64,000 nt of DNA from Ruminococcus sp. (GTDB lineage Bacteria; Bacillota; Clostridia; Oscillospirales; Ruminococcaceae), in the NCBI GenBank assembly GCA_015066665.1, contig SVNX01000009.1:1-64000 (forward strand), given 5' to 3'. The notes below the pieces were generated by a model that was given only the letters and a program-made list of their open reading frames with translations, did not search any database and was not told the origin of the DNA. Positions 34,381-43,238 of the stretch are shown piece after piece; within the stretch, counting starts at the first letter, position 1; every line of letters starts with the position of its first letter. The position numbers were made by a program, and so were the translations under genes.

Positions 34381-34632
34381 TTATTCAGCGTCAGCCTCAT
34401 CAGCTTCCTCAACAGCGGGAGCCTCGTCGGGCAGAACAACGTCGAGATCGGAATTGCAGAAATTGCACTGCTCGCCGCAGGCAATATCATCCATGTATTC
34501 CTCATCATCGAACTCGTTGCTGTCAAAACGCATCTTGCGCTTCTTAGCCTGCTTCTGGAGCAGAATCACAACGGCAATACCGGTTGCAACAGCTGTTGCA
34601 GCGATGATAGCAATAATCTTCCAGTTTTTCAT
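34381..34632 (-). CDS. Small single-pass membrane protein with CxxC
   Basis: 83 residues: one N-terminal helix (about 5-25), a basic patch QKQAKKRKMR, then an acidic domain with CGEQCNFC, a three-cysteine cluster that could bind metal. It ends in an Ala/Glu/Asp-rich tail. RBS AGAGAGGAAC. Own promoter and terminator. No family recognised. Confidence 0.75.
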   Translation of the reverse strand: MKNWKIIAIIAATAVATGIAVVILLQKQAKKRKMRFDSNEFDDEEYMDDIACGEQCNFCNSDLDVVLPDEAPAVEEADEADAE

Positions 34633-34731
34633 AATGTTCCTCTCTTTTCTCCGCAGGGCATACTCGATACCGGACTGCTGCGGTCAGCATGGAAACGTCC
34701 ATTTTCCGGCAATCTGCAAGTGTGTACTTAT

Positions 34732-34760
34732 ATTATACCACATTTCTTCTCGCATTTCAA
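34732..34760 (-). promoter_or_regulatory. Promoter of the 34381 gene
   Basis: Minus strand TTGAAA (34760-34755), N17, TATAAT (34737-34732). Confidence 0.72.
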
Positions 34761-34777
34761 CACTTTTTTGATAATTT

Positions 34778-35500
34778 TTATAGATTTTTTGTCAGATACA
34801 TCAAAATCGAGAGTGCTGCGGTCGGTGCGGTCTCGCATCGCAGAATACGTTTGCCGAGCCACACACGCTGCAAGCCTGCCTCTGCGGCCTGTTCGGCTTC
34901 TTCCGGAGCGATGCCGCCCTCACTGCCGATAAAGAGGCCGATGCGTGTGCAGCCTTCGAGTGCGACCTCGCCAAAGTGCACGCCGCCCTCTTCTTCATAC
35001 AGCATAATGCTGCAGTCCTCCTGCTGCATTCTGGCGAGCGCCTGCTTCCAGGAATGGAGCGGTGCCACCTCGGGAATGATGCCGCGTCCGGACTGCTTGG
35101 CCGCAGACACAGCGATCTTCTGCAGACGCTGGCGTTTCTTCTCAAAATCACGTTCATCGGGGCGGGAAACACATCGTGCGGTGAGCACGGGCACGATCTC
35201 GCAGGCCCCCAGCTCCACGGCCTTCTGGACGATCTCGGCAAGCTTGTCCTGCTTCGGGACGGCCTGATAGAGCGTCACACGGACGGAAGGTTCTGCGGCG
35301 CACGGTTCACTGGACAGGGGTCTGAGGAAGACCTCGCTGTCGGTGATGCGGGTGATTTCGCAGTGGTAATCGGTTCCGCAGGCGCACACGGTCAGCGGCT
35401 CGCCCACACGCATACGCAGGGAGCGTCCGATATGACGGGCATCCTCGCCGGTGATGATGATTTCATCATCGCCCGCCTGCTCGACAAAGAATCTTGGCAT
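34778..35500 (-). CDS. rsmE: 16S rRNA m3U1498 methyltransferase
   Basis: 240 residues, standard length. SPOUT-class enzyme with an N-terminal PUA-like domain (MPRFFVE..., ARHIGRSLRMRVGE) and the knotted AdoMet site: IGLFIGSEGGIAPEEAEQA and VWLGKRILRCETAPTAALS. Methylates N3 of U1498 in the small-subunit decoding region. It starts 9 nt after the stop of a lipoprotein gene and is probably cotranscribed with it. Confidence 0.96.
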   Translation of the reverse strand: MPRFFVEQAGDDEIIITGEDARHIGRSLRMRVGEPLTVCACGTDYHCEITRITDSEVFLRPLSSEPCAAEPSVRVTLYQAVPKQDKLAEIVQKAVELGACEIVPVLTARCVSRPDERDFEKKRQRLQKIAVSAAKQSGRGIIPEVAPLHSWKQALARMQQEDCSIMLYEEEGGVHFGEVALEGCTRIGLFIGSEGGIAPEEAEQAAEAGLQRVWLGKRILRCETAPTAALSILMYLTKNL

Positions 35501-35509
35501 GGCTCCTCC

Positions 35510-36121
35510 TTACATCTGGCAGTAATACTTGCCGTCGATCTCAAGCAGGAAGAGCTTCTGGCTTTCAAGAATGGCCGAACCGCCGTCATAGTTGACGATC
35601 CACTGCATCTCGAGTGCCCAGCAATTGTCCACGGTGGAGACGAATTCATTTTCCTCGTCAATGGTCTCGAGGATCTCGAGGATGGTATCAAGGCCGGAAG
35701 CAACACGTTCATCGGTGAACTCCTCAATGGTGATCATGTTAAACGACACATTCTCACCGAGAGAACCGACAATACCGTCATAGATGCCGTCGACCAGATC
35801 CTGTGTATTCTCATAATCCTCGCTGTACATGTCCAGCTGGTAGTCATTATAGAACCCAAGGGTATAGGTTTCATACAGAGCCGCATCCTTTGTAATGATG
35901 GCGGAGAGATAATCCGTCACAGCGGTGAGCTGTTCCTCATTCAGAAAGCGTCTGTCATAAGTCACAGGGAGTGCATAGGTGGTTTTGGCTTCACGCATGG
36001 TAGCGCCATAGGGCATATCTTCCTCCGCGATGGTCACGCCGTTTCCGCCGCAGCCGGTGAGGGCGCAGCAGCCGAGCAGTGCAGCTGTCAGGAACACCGC
36101 GGTTTTTTTCACATAGTTCAT
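35510..36121 (-). CDS. Lipoprotein of unknown function
   Basis: 203 residues. The N-terminus MNYVKKTAVFLTAALLGCC continues to ALTGC, a lipobox with Cys near 24. The mature domain, about 175 residues, is acidic and mostly helical up to about 160 (YETYTLGFYNDYQLDMYSED), then strands (CWALEMQWIV, KLFLLEIDGKYYCQM). Shape resembles small NTF2-like or DUF domains but I assign none. Upstream partner of rsmE; promoter at 36165-36193. Confidence 0.75.
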   Translation of the reverse strand: MNYVKKTAVFLTAALLGCCALTGCGGNGVTIAEEDMPYGATMREAKTTYALPVTYDRRFLNEEQLTAVTDYLSAIITKDAALYETYTLGFYNDYQLDMYSEDYENTQDLVDGIYDGIVGSLGENVSFNMITIEEFTDERVASGLDTILEILETIDEENEFVSTVDNCWALEMQWIVNYDGGSAILESQKLFLLEIDGKYYCQM

Positions 36122-36164
36122 GTTGATTTCTCCTTTGCGGTAATACGTCTTGGACTATACTATA

Positions 36165-36193
36165 ACTTTACCACATTCGTGCGGCTTTGTCAA
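36165..36193 (-). promoter_or_regulatory. Promoter of the lipoprotein-rsmE operon
   Basis: Minus strand TTGACA (36193-36188), N17, TAAAGT (36170-36165). Confidence 0.68.
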
Positions 36194-36262
36194 GCGGGGA
36201 GGGGGAACAGGCCGGGGCTGTTAGGCCCGGCAGCCCGCCCAGTGCACTGAAGAACAGATGCT

Positions 36263-36964
36263 TCACACCTGCTGTTCCAAAACAATGCGGAGCTTGCGGA
36301 TGATCTTCTTTTCCAGCCTTGATATGTAGGATTGTGAAATGCCAATGCGGTCAGCCGCTTCCTTCTGGGTCAGCTCACGGCCGCCGCACAGTCCGAACCG
36401 CATCTCCATGATCTCCCGCTCACGATCGGGCAGATCACGCACGGCACTGCGGAGCATCTCCCGCTCGGCTTCCCACTCGATGCCGCGGTTGACAATGTCC
36501 TCCTCCGTGCCGAGAATATCCGAGAGCAGCAGCTCGTTGCCGTCCCAGTCCGTATTGAGCGGCTCGTCAATGGAGATTTCTCCTCGGTACTGCGATGATT
36601 TCCGCAGGAACATGAGGATCTCATTCTCAATGCAGCGGGATGCATAGGTTGCAAGCTTGATGTTCTTCTCGGGACAGAATGTATTCACAGCTTTGATCAG
36701 CCCGATTGTGCCGATCGAAATCAGATCCTCAAGGCAGATGCCGGAGGTCTCAAATTTCTTCGCAATATAGACCACAAGCCGCAGATTGCGGACGATGAGC
36801 GTTTCCCTTGCCGCGGGATCGCCCGTCTTCAGTCTTGCAAAGACCTCTTCCTCTTCTTCCCGTGTCAGGGGCGGCGGCAGGGTATCGGAGCCGTTGATGT
36901 AATCGACCCGGCAGACGGGGAACAGCGTCCGCAGGGCATGCAGCAGTTTCTGAATCAGGCGCAT
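36263..36964 (-). CDS. sigE: Sporulation sigma factor E (pro-sigma-E)
   Basis: 233 residues. Mother-cell sigma factor made as an inactive precursor. The first about 20 residues form the amphipathic pro-sequence and are followed by [14 protein letters not shown], which aligns with the processing region of B. subtilis SigE. Region 2 ([27 protein letters not shown]), region 3-like linker and region 4 HTH ([23 protein letters not shown]) are intact. Start follows GAGGAGGTTCTGCC, 12 nt after spoIIGA, whose protease should remove the pro-sequence. Confidence 0.96.
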   Translation of the reverse strand: MRLIQKLLHALRTLFPVCRVDYINGSDTLPPPLTREEEEEVFARLKTGDPAARETLIVRNLRLVVYIAKKFETSGICLEDLISIGTIGLIKAVNTFCPEKNIKLATYASRCIENEILMFLRKSSQYRGEISIDEPLNTDWDGNELLLSDILGTEEDIVNRGIEWEAEREMLRSAVRDLPDREREIMEMRFGLCGGRELTQKEAADRIGISQSYISRLEKKIIRKLRIVLEQQV

Positions 36965-36976
36965 GGCAGAACCTCC

Positions 36977-37789
36977 TCAGGATTCCAGCAGTCTCGGATG
37001 AAAAATGGCCTTCTGTGTCGGACTTGTGCCCGCACCGATGAGTGCATCCACACATCGTGTGCGGCCGTCCCGTTCGGAGCGGATGACGACCTCATCCGGC
37101 CGGAACACAGGCAGAAGGCTGCTTCCGGATACGGTCGTGTAGGGCAAAAGACGGCAGCCCTGCGGGCATGTGTCATCTGCGGGCAGCATTGCCCCAAGCA
37201 GCGCACGGTCACAGACAATCACGGGGCAGCCGGTAAAAAAATCGGTCAGGACATTGCCGGTATCGGCAAGCCCCTCAAGCTGAGCCGTACAGCTGCGGTA
37301 CCGGATACAGATCCGGTACCCCCCTTCCGCAGCATGACTCCGGTCACGCAGGTGCTGTACGGTACGCAGCAGGAGATAGGCAACAATGGTAAACAAAACA
37401 AGATGCAGGAGGGAAACATCCAGATACCAGCAGGCATTTGCTTCCACAACCCTGATACCGGAGCAGAGGGAGAGGGCAAGCAGAATACCGGCCAGCGCAA
37501 AGCTGCTGCCGAATAAGGAGATACTGTTCCAGAGCAGCCGCCTCGGATCATGCCAGCCGAAGGTCAGTGCACAGAGCAGCACGGCGCAGAGCAGTTTGCA
37601 AAGAACGGACAGCACCGTGGGGAGGGGCGGCAGAAATATCATCAATGTACTGAGGCTCCCGCAGGCCGCTCCCAGAAGGCACCGGCCGGTACGCAGCCGG
37701 CTGTGTGTCATGCCGGCTGTGATGCGCAGCAATATGTAATGCACATAGAGTTGGCACACCAGAAGCACATCGAGATAGATCGTCTGCAT
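36977..37789 (-). CDS. spoIIGA: Sigma-E processing peptidase
   Basis: 270 residues from the ATG at 37789. N-terminal half has about five membrane helices (MQTIYLDVLLVCQLYVHYILL onward); the C-terminal half is the cytosolic aspartic protease domain with the DTGN motif (LADTGNVLTD) and the closing IGAGTSPTQKAIFHPRLLES. It is a membrane protease activated by SpoIIR across the septum that cleaves pro-SigE. Cotranscribed with sigE. Start context AAAGGCGGTGGGGT is acceptable. Confidence 0.94.
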   Translation of the reverse strand: MQTIYLDVLLVCQLYVHYILLRITAGMTHSRLRTGRCLLGAACGSLSTLMIFLPPLPTVLSVLCKLLCAVLLCALTFGWHDPRRLLWNSISLFGSSFALAGILLALSLCSGIRVVEANACWYLDVSLLHLVLFTIVAYLLLRTVQHLRDRSHAAEGGYRICIRYRSCTAQLEGLADTGNVLTDFFTGCPVIVCDRALLGAMLPADDTCPQGCRLLPYTTVSGSSLLPVFRPDEVVIRSERDGRTRCVDALIGAGTSPTQKAIFHPRLLES

Positions 37790-37819
37790 ACCCCACCGCC
37801 TTTCTGTTCGTCCGATTCT

Positions 37820-37852
37820 ATTATACACCCTTTGTCCTGCGAAATCTGTCAG
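37820..37852 (-). promoter_or_regulatory. Putative spoIIG promoter with long spacer
   Basis: Minus strand TTCTGACA-like -35 (CTGACA, 37852-37847), 21-nt spacer, perfect TATAAT (37825-37820). The long spacer recalls the B. subtilis spoIIG promoter (about 22 nt, activated by Spo0A). No clean 0A box was identified. Confidence 0.5.
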
Positions 37853-37906
37853 AATCCGTCGGGGCCGGTGCAGAATTCCTCCGCCTCCGCTGGAAAATCC
37901 CCCCTT

Positions 37907-37936
37907 GTATGAATCCCCCATATTCCGTGCATAATG
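37907..37936 (+). promoter_or_regulatory. Sigma-F/sigma-G-type promoter of sigG
   Basis: GTATG (37907-37911), 18-nt spacer, CATAATG (37930-37936), 38 nt before the sigG start. This fits the forespore consensus (GHATR-N18-CATWMTA) except for the last base. Forespore control and autoregulation are inferred. Confidence 0.68.
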
Positions 37937-37973
37937 ATACCGGATCCGGATGAAAACAAAGGAGGTTTCCACA

Positions 37974-38747
37974 ATGGCATATCAGAAAGTTGTGATTTCC
38001 GGCATCAACACCGCCGAGCTGACAGTGATGAAGGAGCAAGAAAAAATCGCCCTGCTGCGTGAATTCAAGGAAACCGGCAGCAAGGCGGCAAGGGATCGGC
38101 TGATTGAAGGCAATCTCCGGCTGGTGCTCAGCGTCATCCAGCGGTTTGCAGGACGGGGCGAAGACATCGATGATCTCTTTCAGATCGGTGTGGTGGGACT
38201 CATTAAGGCCATCAACAACTTTGATCTCACAAAAGAAGTGCGGTTTTCCACCTACTGCGTCCCCATGATCAGCGGTGAGCTGCGCCGCTACCTGCGGGAC
38301 TTCAATCAGATCAAGGTCAGCCGCTCACTCCGTGATCTTGCCTACAAGGCCATTCAGGCAAAGGAAGCACTCACCGGCCGTTTCCAGCGTGAGCCGACCA
38401 TGGATGAAATTGCGCAGGAAATCGGAGAAAATCGTGCCGACGTTGTCATTGCCCTCGAGAGCATCAGCGATCCGGTCTCGCTGTATGAGCCGGTCTATTC
38501 CGATGCCGGCGACACGCTCTATGTAATGGATCAGCTCAGCGATCACTCCAGTGCGGAAAGCTGGCTTTCACGCTTTGCCATGCGTGATGCGATGCGCTCG
38601 CTTGAGGAACGAGAAAAAAACATCCTCTACCTGCGTTTCCTCTGCGGGAAAACACAGGTAGAGGTGGCAAAAGAAATCGGAATTTCGCAGGCGCAGGTAT
38701 CGCGCCTTGAAAAGGGCGCCATCGCCCGCATCAAGGATGCACTGTAA
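37974..38747 (+). CDS. sigG: Sporulation sigma factor G
   Basis: 257 residues from the ATG at 37974 (AAAGGAGGTTTCCACA). Late forespore sigma factor. Hallmark N-terminus QKVVISGINTAELTVM, region 2 (NLRLVLSVIQRF, DDLFQIGVVGLIKAINNFD), region 3 (REPTMDEIAQEIGE), region 4 (TQVEVAKEIGISQAQVSRLEKGA). In Bacillus it follows spoIIGA-sigE in the same direction; here it is divergent from them, leaving 184 bp with both promoters. Confidence 0.96.
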   Translation: MAYQKVVISGINTAELTVMKEQEKIALLREFKETGSKAARDRLIEGNLRLVLSVIQRFAGRGEDIDDLFQIGVVGLIKAINNFDLTKEVRFSTYCVPMISGELRRYLRDFNQIKVSRSLRDLAYKAIQAKEALTGRFQREPTMDEIAQEIGENRADVVIALESISDPVSLYEPVYSDAGDTLYVMDQLSDHSSAESWLSRFAMRDAMRSLEEREKNILYLRFLCGKTQVEVAKEIGISQAQVSRLEKGAIARIKDAL

Positions 38748-38753
38748 GGGGCA

Positions 38754-39626
38754 TCAGCGGTGACGGCCGCCGCCGCCGAAGCCGCCGCTGCTCCGGCCGC
38801 CGCCGCTGCGTCCGCCGCCTCCGCCGCCGGAAGAGGATTCGATCTTCACTCTGGTCGTATAGGTGCGGACGAAGTTATCCTGCTGCTCGTGATAGATCAC
38901 GTTCTTGCGGTTGACATAGGCAGTGGGCTCCAGTGCCGTCTTGAACTTGTAGCGGCTCTTTGTGACGCAATAGGCAATCAGTGCGGCCACAAGACCTGCG
39001 CCGGTGCCGAGCACCGTGCCGAGGATCACATCCTCCCAGTTGATATACGGGCGGTACCAGGTCTTCTTAAGCTCGCCGCCGGACAGATGATAGTAGAGCT
39101 CTTCTTCATCGTCATAGACATAATAATGATCCGGCACGCCGCGGTCATAATAATACTTCAGGGAGAGGGACAGCTCCATCATGGCACCATAGACATCCTC
39201 CCCGCCGACCGGATAAAGGTAGGGGGTCAGATCGTCGAAGATATCGTCGACACGGTTGTTGGTGTCGCTGTTTGTGTAGTAGAACTGACCAAGGCCCCGT
39301 GTGGCAATATAGTCATAGGGGGCAGTGCCGCTGAGATCCATGTAGTAGACCAGACCGTCGGAATCGGCACCGAACAGCTCCAGATAGGTCTGCTTTGTGG
39401 TTTCCTCAATGGCATAGTCCGAGCGCTTGTTCTTGGCCAGCACCACGCCGAAATTCATGTTTGTATAGTCCGCCGCATCCTGCAGAGCGGCAAGGCAGTC
39501 TGCATATTCCGAATCGCTCAGAAAACCGCCTTCATCATAGATCACCGCATCTGCCGCCGATGCCGGCAGGGCACCGAAGCACAGCAGTATCAGCCCCATC
39601 AGCAGGGCCATTCCGTATTTTCTCAT
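38754..39626 (-). CDS. TPM-domain membrane protein
   Basis: 290 residues. Sec signal (ends ASAAD), extracellular TPM (TLP18.3/Psb32-like) domain from about 27 to 160 (VIYDEGGFLSDSEYADCLAALQ; GVVLAKN; ATRGLGQFYYT), one membrane helix near 205-225, and a cytosolic tail ending in a Gly-Ser-Arg-rich stretch (GGGGGGRSGGGRSSGG). TPM proteins are implicated in envelope or membrane-protein stress; the exact role is unknown. Its start overlaps the stop of 39623-40684 by 4 nt. Confidence 0.85.
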   Translation of the reverse strand: MRKYGMALLMGLILLCFGALPASAADAVIYDEGGFLSDSEYADCLAALQDAADYTNMNFGVVLAKNKRSDYAIEETTKQTYLELFGADSDGLVYYMDLSGTAPYDYIATRGLGQFYYTNSDTNNRVDDIFDDLTPYLYPVGGEDVYGAMMELSLSLKYYYDRGVPDHYYVYDDEEELYYHLSGGELKKTWYRPYINWEDVILGTVLGTGAGLVAALIAYCVTKSRYKFKTALEPTAYVNRKNVIYHEQQDNFVRTYTTRVKIESSSGGGGGGRSGGGRSSGGFGGGGRHR

Positions 39627-40684
39627 AGGAAGAACCCTCCAATCGTTCCGATGATCGTGCCGATTGCCGCAATCATGCCGCAGAAGGCGAGCAGCTTGGG
39701 CTTGTTGAGCGGGGGTGTACCCGCCTGCTTGCCCGTCTGGCCGTTGATGGCAAAGCTGTAGCGCTTGCCCTTATATTCATAGGTCATGAACCACACCGGC
39801 AGGAGCATGTAATCCCACTTGGTACGCAGGACATGCATTTCCGAGCGGGTCACACGGATGGAGGTATATCCCGTCATGGACGAACGCAGCAGCTGGTCAC
39901 TGCCGTTGACGGCACGGTTCCGGATGCGGGGAAAGATCTGCGCAAAGTTCAGATCATACTTATCCGAAAGGAAGCCGCTGAGGTAAGCCATTTCAAAGTC
40001 GAGTGCATCATGATAGTCAAAGGGCTCGATGGCCTCCATCAGCTGATCTTCAATCTTGCTCGAACCATCCGCCGGAATGCCGACGAACTGAATGGATGCA
40101 TCACGGAATACATCGTACTCCTTGGTTTCGGTATAGCGGTAGCTGCCGGTGCTCCAGCTGCGTACCTTTTTGCAGACGGCACGCATCTCACCGTGCACAT
40201 CGCAGTCGGCCACCCAGAAGGGCACATAGACGCCACGCATGTGCAGAAGCTGGGCCTCGGATGTAAAGGACTTCGGCAGGAACCAGCGTTTTTTGCACCA
40301 TTCACGGAACAGCTCATGCGATTTATCCTCGTCGATCTTGAAGGGAATGACCTTGATGGGACGGTATTTTCCCTCAAGCCGTCCCTTGAGTACAACGGGA
40401 TTGTGACAGTAATAGCACTCGGTGGCAGAGGTATTCTGATCGGTAATCAGCTCGCCGCCGCAGCTGGGGCAGGTGTACAGATTGGTGCCGTTGATGAACT
40501 CATCCTCGAGCGCCTGCTGTGCCTTTGCCTCGGACTGCATCTGCTCATTGGCCTTCCGGCACTCTTCGGGCGAGAAGAAGCTTTCGCAGAATTCACAGGC
40601 AAAGCCCTGCTTGGTGGGATTGAAGCGCAGCTCCGCACCGCAGTTCGGGCACTTGTACTGCTGCATCGTCATGTTCTCGGACAT
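39623..40684 (-). CDS. Zinc-ribbon protein with C-terminal membrane anchor
   Basis: 353 residues from the ATG at 40684 (GGAGGTAGCC). Three zinc ribbons: CPNCGAELRF and CEFCESFF near the N-terminus, CPSCGG and CYYCHNP near 80-105. The middle is a soluble domain of about 190 residues (PIKVIPFKIDEDKSHELFREW; YVPFWVADCDVHGEM), and the C-terminus ends in a hydrophobic helix. Homologues are common in Clostridia next to TPM proteins. It probably works with the TPM protein at the membrane; activity unknown. Confidence 0.8.
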   Translation of the reverse strand: MSENMTMQQYKCPNCGAELRFNPTKQGFACEFCESFFSPEECRKANEQMQSEAKAQQALEDEFINGTNLYTCPSCGGELITDQNTSATECYYCHNPVVLKGRLEGKYRPIKVIPFKIDEDKSHELFREWCKKRWFLPKSFTSEAQLLHMRGVYVPFWVADCDVHGEMRAVCKKVRSWSTGSYRYTETKEYDVFRDASIQFVGIPADGSSKIEDQLMEAIEPFDYHDALDFEMAYLSGFLSDKYDLNFAQIFPRIRNRAVNGSDQLLRSSMTGYTSIRVTRSEMHVLRTKWDYMLLPVWFMTYEYKGKRYSFAINGQTGKQAGTPPLNKPKLLAFCGMIAAIGTIIGTIGGFFL

Positions 40685-40720
40685 GGCTACCTCCATTCGT
40701 TCGGATCTGTTCAAAATGGA

Positions 40721-40745
40721 GTCTTCCCGCCGGACGCAGGAAGAC
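40721..40745 (-). terminator. Hairpin between paaK and 39623-40684
   Basis: Stem GTCTTCC/GGAAGAC with an 11-nt loop, 32 nt past the phenylacetate-CoA ligase stop, followed on the minus strand by TCCATTTTG. Weak terminator or attenuator; no separate promoter is clear for the downstream gene. Confidence 0.4.
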
Positions 40746-40777
40746 CCCTTTGTATACATTTATAATCAATCAGGAAA

Positions 40778-42088
40778 TCAAAGCTTTCTGTTGTCGATGA
40801 CACGCTTTGCCTTGCCTTCGGAACGGGGCAGGCTCTTGGGCGGGCAGATGGTCACCTTTGCCATAACGCCGACAACGGACTTGATTTCGGATGCAATCTC
40901 CTTCTGGAGTCTCTGCATGTTGGCCAGGCTGTCTACGAATGCTTCTTCGGTCATTTCCACCTGAACTTCAAGTGTATCGGCATTATTCACACGATCAACC
41001 ACCAGCATGTAGTGCGGTGCCACGCCCTCAGTTCTGACAAGAACGGTCTCAATCTGGGACGGGAATACATTGACGCCGCGTACAATGATCATATCATCGG
41101 TACGGCCGGTGATTCTGCCCATGCGGACTGTGGTTCTGCCGCAGGCACACTTTTCGGCATTCAGTGTACAGATGTCGTGCGTTCTGTAGCGGAGCATCGG
41201 CATGCCCTTCTTGGTGATGGTGGTGAATACCAGCTCGCCGGGTGTGCCGTAAGGCAGCGGCTCGCCGGTTTCGGGATCGATGATTTCTGCAATCACATGG
41301 TCTTCATTGACATGGGAACCATTCTTTTCGAGGCACTCAAATGCAACGCCGGGGCCTGCAATCTCGGTCAGACCGTAAATATCGCAGGCGTCGATGCCCA
41401 GCAGCTCCTCGATCTTCAGACGCATTTCCTGTGTCCACGGCTCTGCACCGAACAGACCTGCCTTGAGCTTCAGCTCGGAAGGATCGATGCCCATATCGTG
41501 GATGGCTTCGCCGAGGTAGGTGGCATAGGACGGTGTGCAGCAGAGGATGGTGGAACCAAGCTCACGCATCATCATGATCTGACGCTGGGTGTTGCCGCTG
41601 GACATGGGAATGACCATTGCACCGATCTCATTGGCACCCTGATGGGCACCCAGACCGCCGGTGAACAGACCATAGCCATAGCAAACCTGTACCACGTCAT
41701 CCTTGCCGGCGCCCACAGCGGTCATGGCGCGGGCAACCATTTCTGTCCAGACATCCACGTCCTCCTTGGTGTAACCGGAAACGATCGGCTTGCCGGTGGT
41801 ACCGGAAGAACCCTGAATGCGGACGATCTCCTCATTCGGTACAGCGAACAGACCGAAGGGGAAGGTATCTCTCAGGTCGGTCTTTTCGGTGAACGGAAGA
41901 AGGCGGATGTCATCAACCGTCTTGATGTCCTCGGGCTTGACGCCCTTGGCATCCATACGCTCACGATAGAGCGGTACATTCTTATATACATGCTCCACAG
42001 TCTCACGCAGACGCTTGCCCTGCAGCACACGGCGCTCTGCGGGATCCATGCATTCCATTTCAGGATTATAGATTTTATGCTGTTTCAT
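40778..42088 (-). CDS. paaK: Phenylacetate-CoA ligase
   Basis: 436 residues from the ATG at 42088 (AAAGGAGTCTTTTAT). ANL-superfamily enzyme joining aryl acetates to CoA with ATP. AMP-binding P-loop SSGTTGKPIVSGY, core QVCYGYGLFTGGLGAH, adenylate motif YGLTEIAGPG, and C-terminal hinge GRTDDMIIVRGVNVFPSQIE. In gut anaerobes such enzymes act on phenylacetate or indoleacetate from aromatic amino acids. Substrate is inferred. Single-gene unit. Confidence 0.95.
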   Translation of the reverse strand: MKQHKIYNPEMECMDPAERRVLQGKRLRETVEHVYKNVPLYRERMDAKGVKPEDIKTVDDIRLLPFTEKTDLRDTFPFGLFAVPNEEIVRIQGSSGTTGKPIVSGYTKEDVDVWTEMVARAMTAVGAGKDDVVQVCYGYGLFTGGLGAHQGANEIGAMVIPMSSGNTQRQIMMMRELGSTILCCTPSYATYLGEAIHDMGIDPSELKLKAGLFGAEPWTQEMRLKIEELLGIDACDIYGLTEIAGPGVAFECLEKNGSHVNEDHVIAEIIDPETGEPLPYGTPGELVFTTITKKGMPMLRYRTHDICTLNAEKCACGRTTVRMGRITGRTDDMIIVRGVNVFPSQIETVLVRTEGVAPHYMLVVDRVNNADTLEVQVEMTEEAFVDSLANMQRLQKEIASEIKSVVGVMAKVTICPPKSLPRSEGKAKRVIDNRKL

Positions 42089-42135
42089 ATAAAAGACTCC
42101 TTTGTTCACAAATTTGAACGAAATATTACATGAAA

Positions 42136-42164
42136 ATTATATCACATTCCGTCGTATCTGTCAA
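42136..42164 (-). promoter_or_regulatory. Promoter of paaK
   Basis: Minus strand TTGACA (42164-42159), N17, TATAAT (42141-42136). Consensus hexamers. Confidence 0.82.
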
Positions 42165-42205
42165 GAAAAAATTCAGCCCTTTAACGGGCAGAATCGCGAA
42201 ATCAA

Positions 42206-42234
42206 TTGACATTTCACAGCATCCGTGGTACAAT
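42206..42234 (+). promoter_or_regulatory. Promoter of the 42267 gene
   Basis: TTGACA (42206-42211), N17, TACAAT (42229-42234), 33 nt upstream of the start. Confidence 0.75.
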
Positions 42235-42266
42235 GAATCATATTGAACTGTTACGGAGGTTATTGT

Positions 42267-43223
42267 ATGTATCTTTCCCGTGGTCATATGATCTACACGG
42301 CGGCCATGGCGGTCATGCAGCTGCTGCTCGGTGTGCCGTTTCTCATGCTGATGCTGTTTCTGCTTGTCGTAAAGCCGTCTGCATTGCTGGACGATCCGGA
42401 TTCTTCCGTGCCGTTCCTGCTTGAATTCGGCTTTCTCTCGTTTCTCGGCCTGCGCAATGCCTGTCATTTCTTCCATGCGCAGCGGTTCAACACCTGCTTT
42501 TTGCAGGCGGGCTACAGCTCTCTGACCGTGGCCGATGCAGCGCAGAGGATGGGCATCAGCCATTCTGCCTGCCGCAGACGCTTCGACACACTCACCCGTT
42601 ACGGCCTGCTCAAGCACTGCCATCCCGAATACGAAACGACCGCACGCATTGTTCTGCACCGGAAGCAGACGGATGACTGCCGCGGTGCAATGACGATTTT
42701 TCTCCAGATGCTGTCATTCTTCGGGCTTGGCATAAGCGGTGCCCTGCTGTTTCTGTTTGTGTTCGGCGTGCTGCACGACCTGATCAGCGGTGATATGAGC
42801 CATCTGAAGATCGGCTTTGGCGGGCTGCTCCTGTTCACGCTGCTGGCACTTGGAAGCCTGAAGCTGCGGCAGATCGTCGGCCGTGCTTATCGTTTCAGCA
42901 ATTATTTCAGCGGCAATGCCGGCCGTCCCGTACCGGCAATGCAGATGGCAAGGGCCTTTTCCATGACGGAAACAGCTGTCATGGACGAATTCTTCAAGCT
43001 GTCAAAGCTCGGTCTGCTGACCGGATGGCATGGCCAGACCGCACCAATGCTGCGCTTCCTGCCCCATTACCCCGCTGTGAACGCACCGGAGCCTGCCGCC
43101 CCGATGCAGAACGCAGTCTATGTGGCACTCAACTGCCCGAACTGCGGCGCTTCCCTCTCCCTCGAGCAAGGCAGACGCACGCAGTGTCCCTACTGCGATT
43201 CCTGGCTCTCCCTTTCCGAATAA
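42267..43223 (+). CDS. Membrane protein with two winged-helix-like segments and a zinc ribbon
   Basis: 318 residues from the ATG at 42267 (ACGGAGGTTATTGT). Two membrane helices at about 10-60, a cytosolic segment LTVADAAQRMGISHSACRRR (about 85-120) that reads like a winged helix, two more helices (about 140-195), a second such segment (MARAFSMTETAVMDEFFKLSK, about 225-260), and a C-terminal zinc ribbon CPNCGASLSLEQGRRTQCPYC. I do not recognise the full-length family. Single gene with its own promoter and terminator. Confidence 0.72.
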   Translation: MYLSRGHMIYTAAMAVMQLLLGVPFLMLMLFLLVVKPSALLDDPDSSVPFLLEFGFLSFLGLRNACHFFHAQRFNTCFLQAGYSSLTVADAAQRMGISHSACRRRFDTLTRYGLLKHCHPEYETTARIVLHRKQTDDCRGAMTIFLQMLSFFGLGISGALLFLFVFGVLHDLISGDMSHLKIGFGGLLLFTLLALGSLKLRQIVGRAYRFSNYFSGNAGRPVPAMQMARAFSMTETAVMDEFFKLSKLGLLTGWHGQTAPMLRFLPHYPAVNAPEPAAPMQNAVYVALNCPNCGASLSLEQGRRTQCPYCDSWLSLSE

Positions 43224-43238
43224 ACGATCGTACATACA

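Noticed and set aside
36211-36231. Terminator of sigE
   Set aside because: GCCGGG/CCCGGC stem lies beyond the stop but has a short stem and no T-run; not strong enough to annotate.
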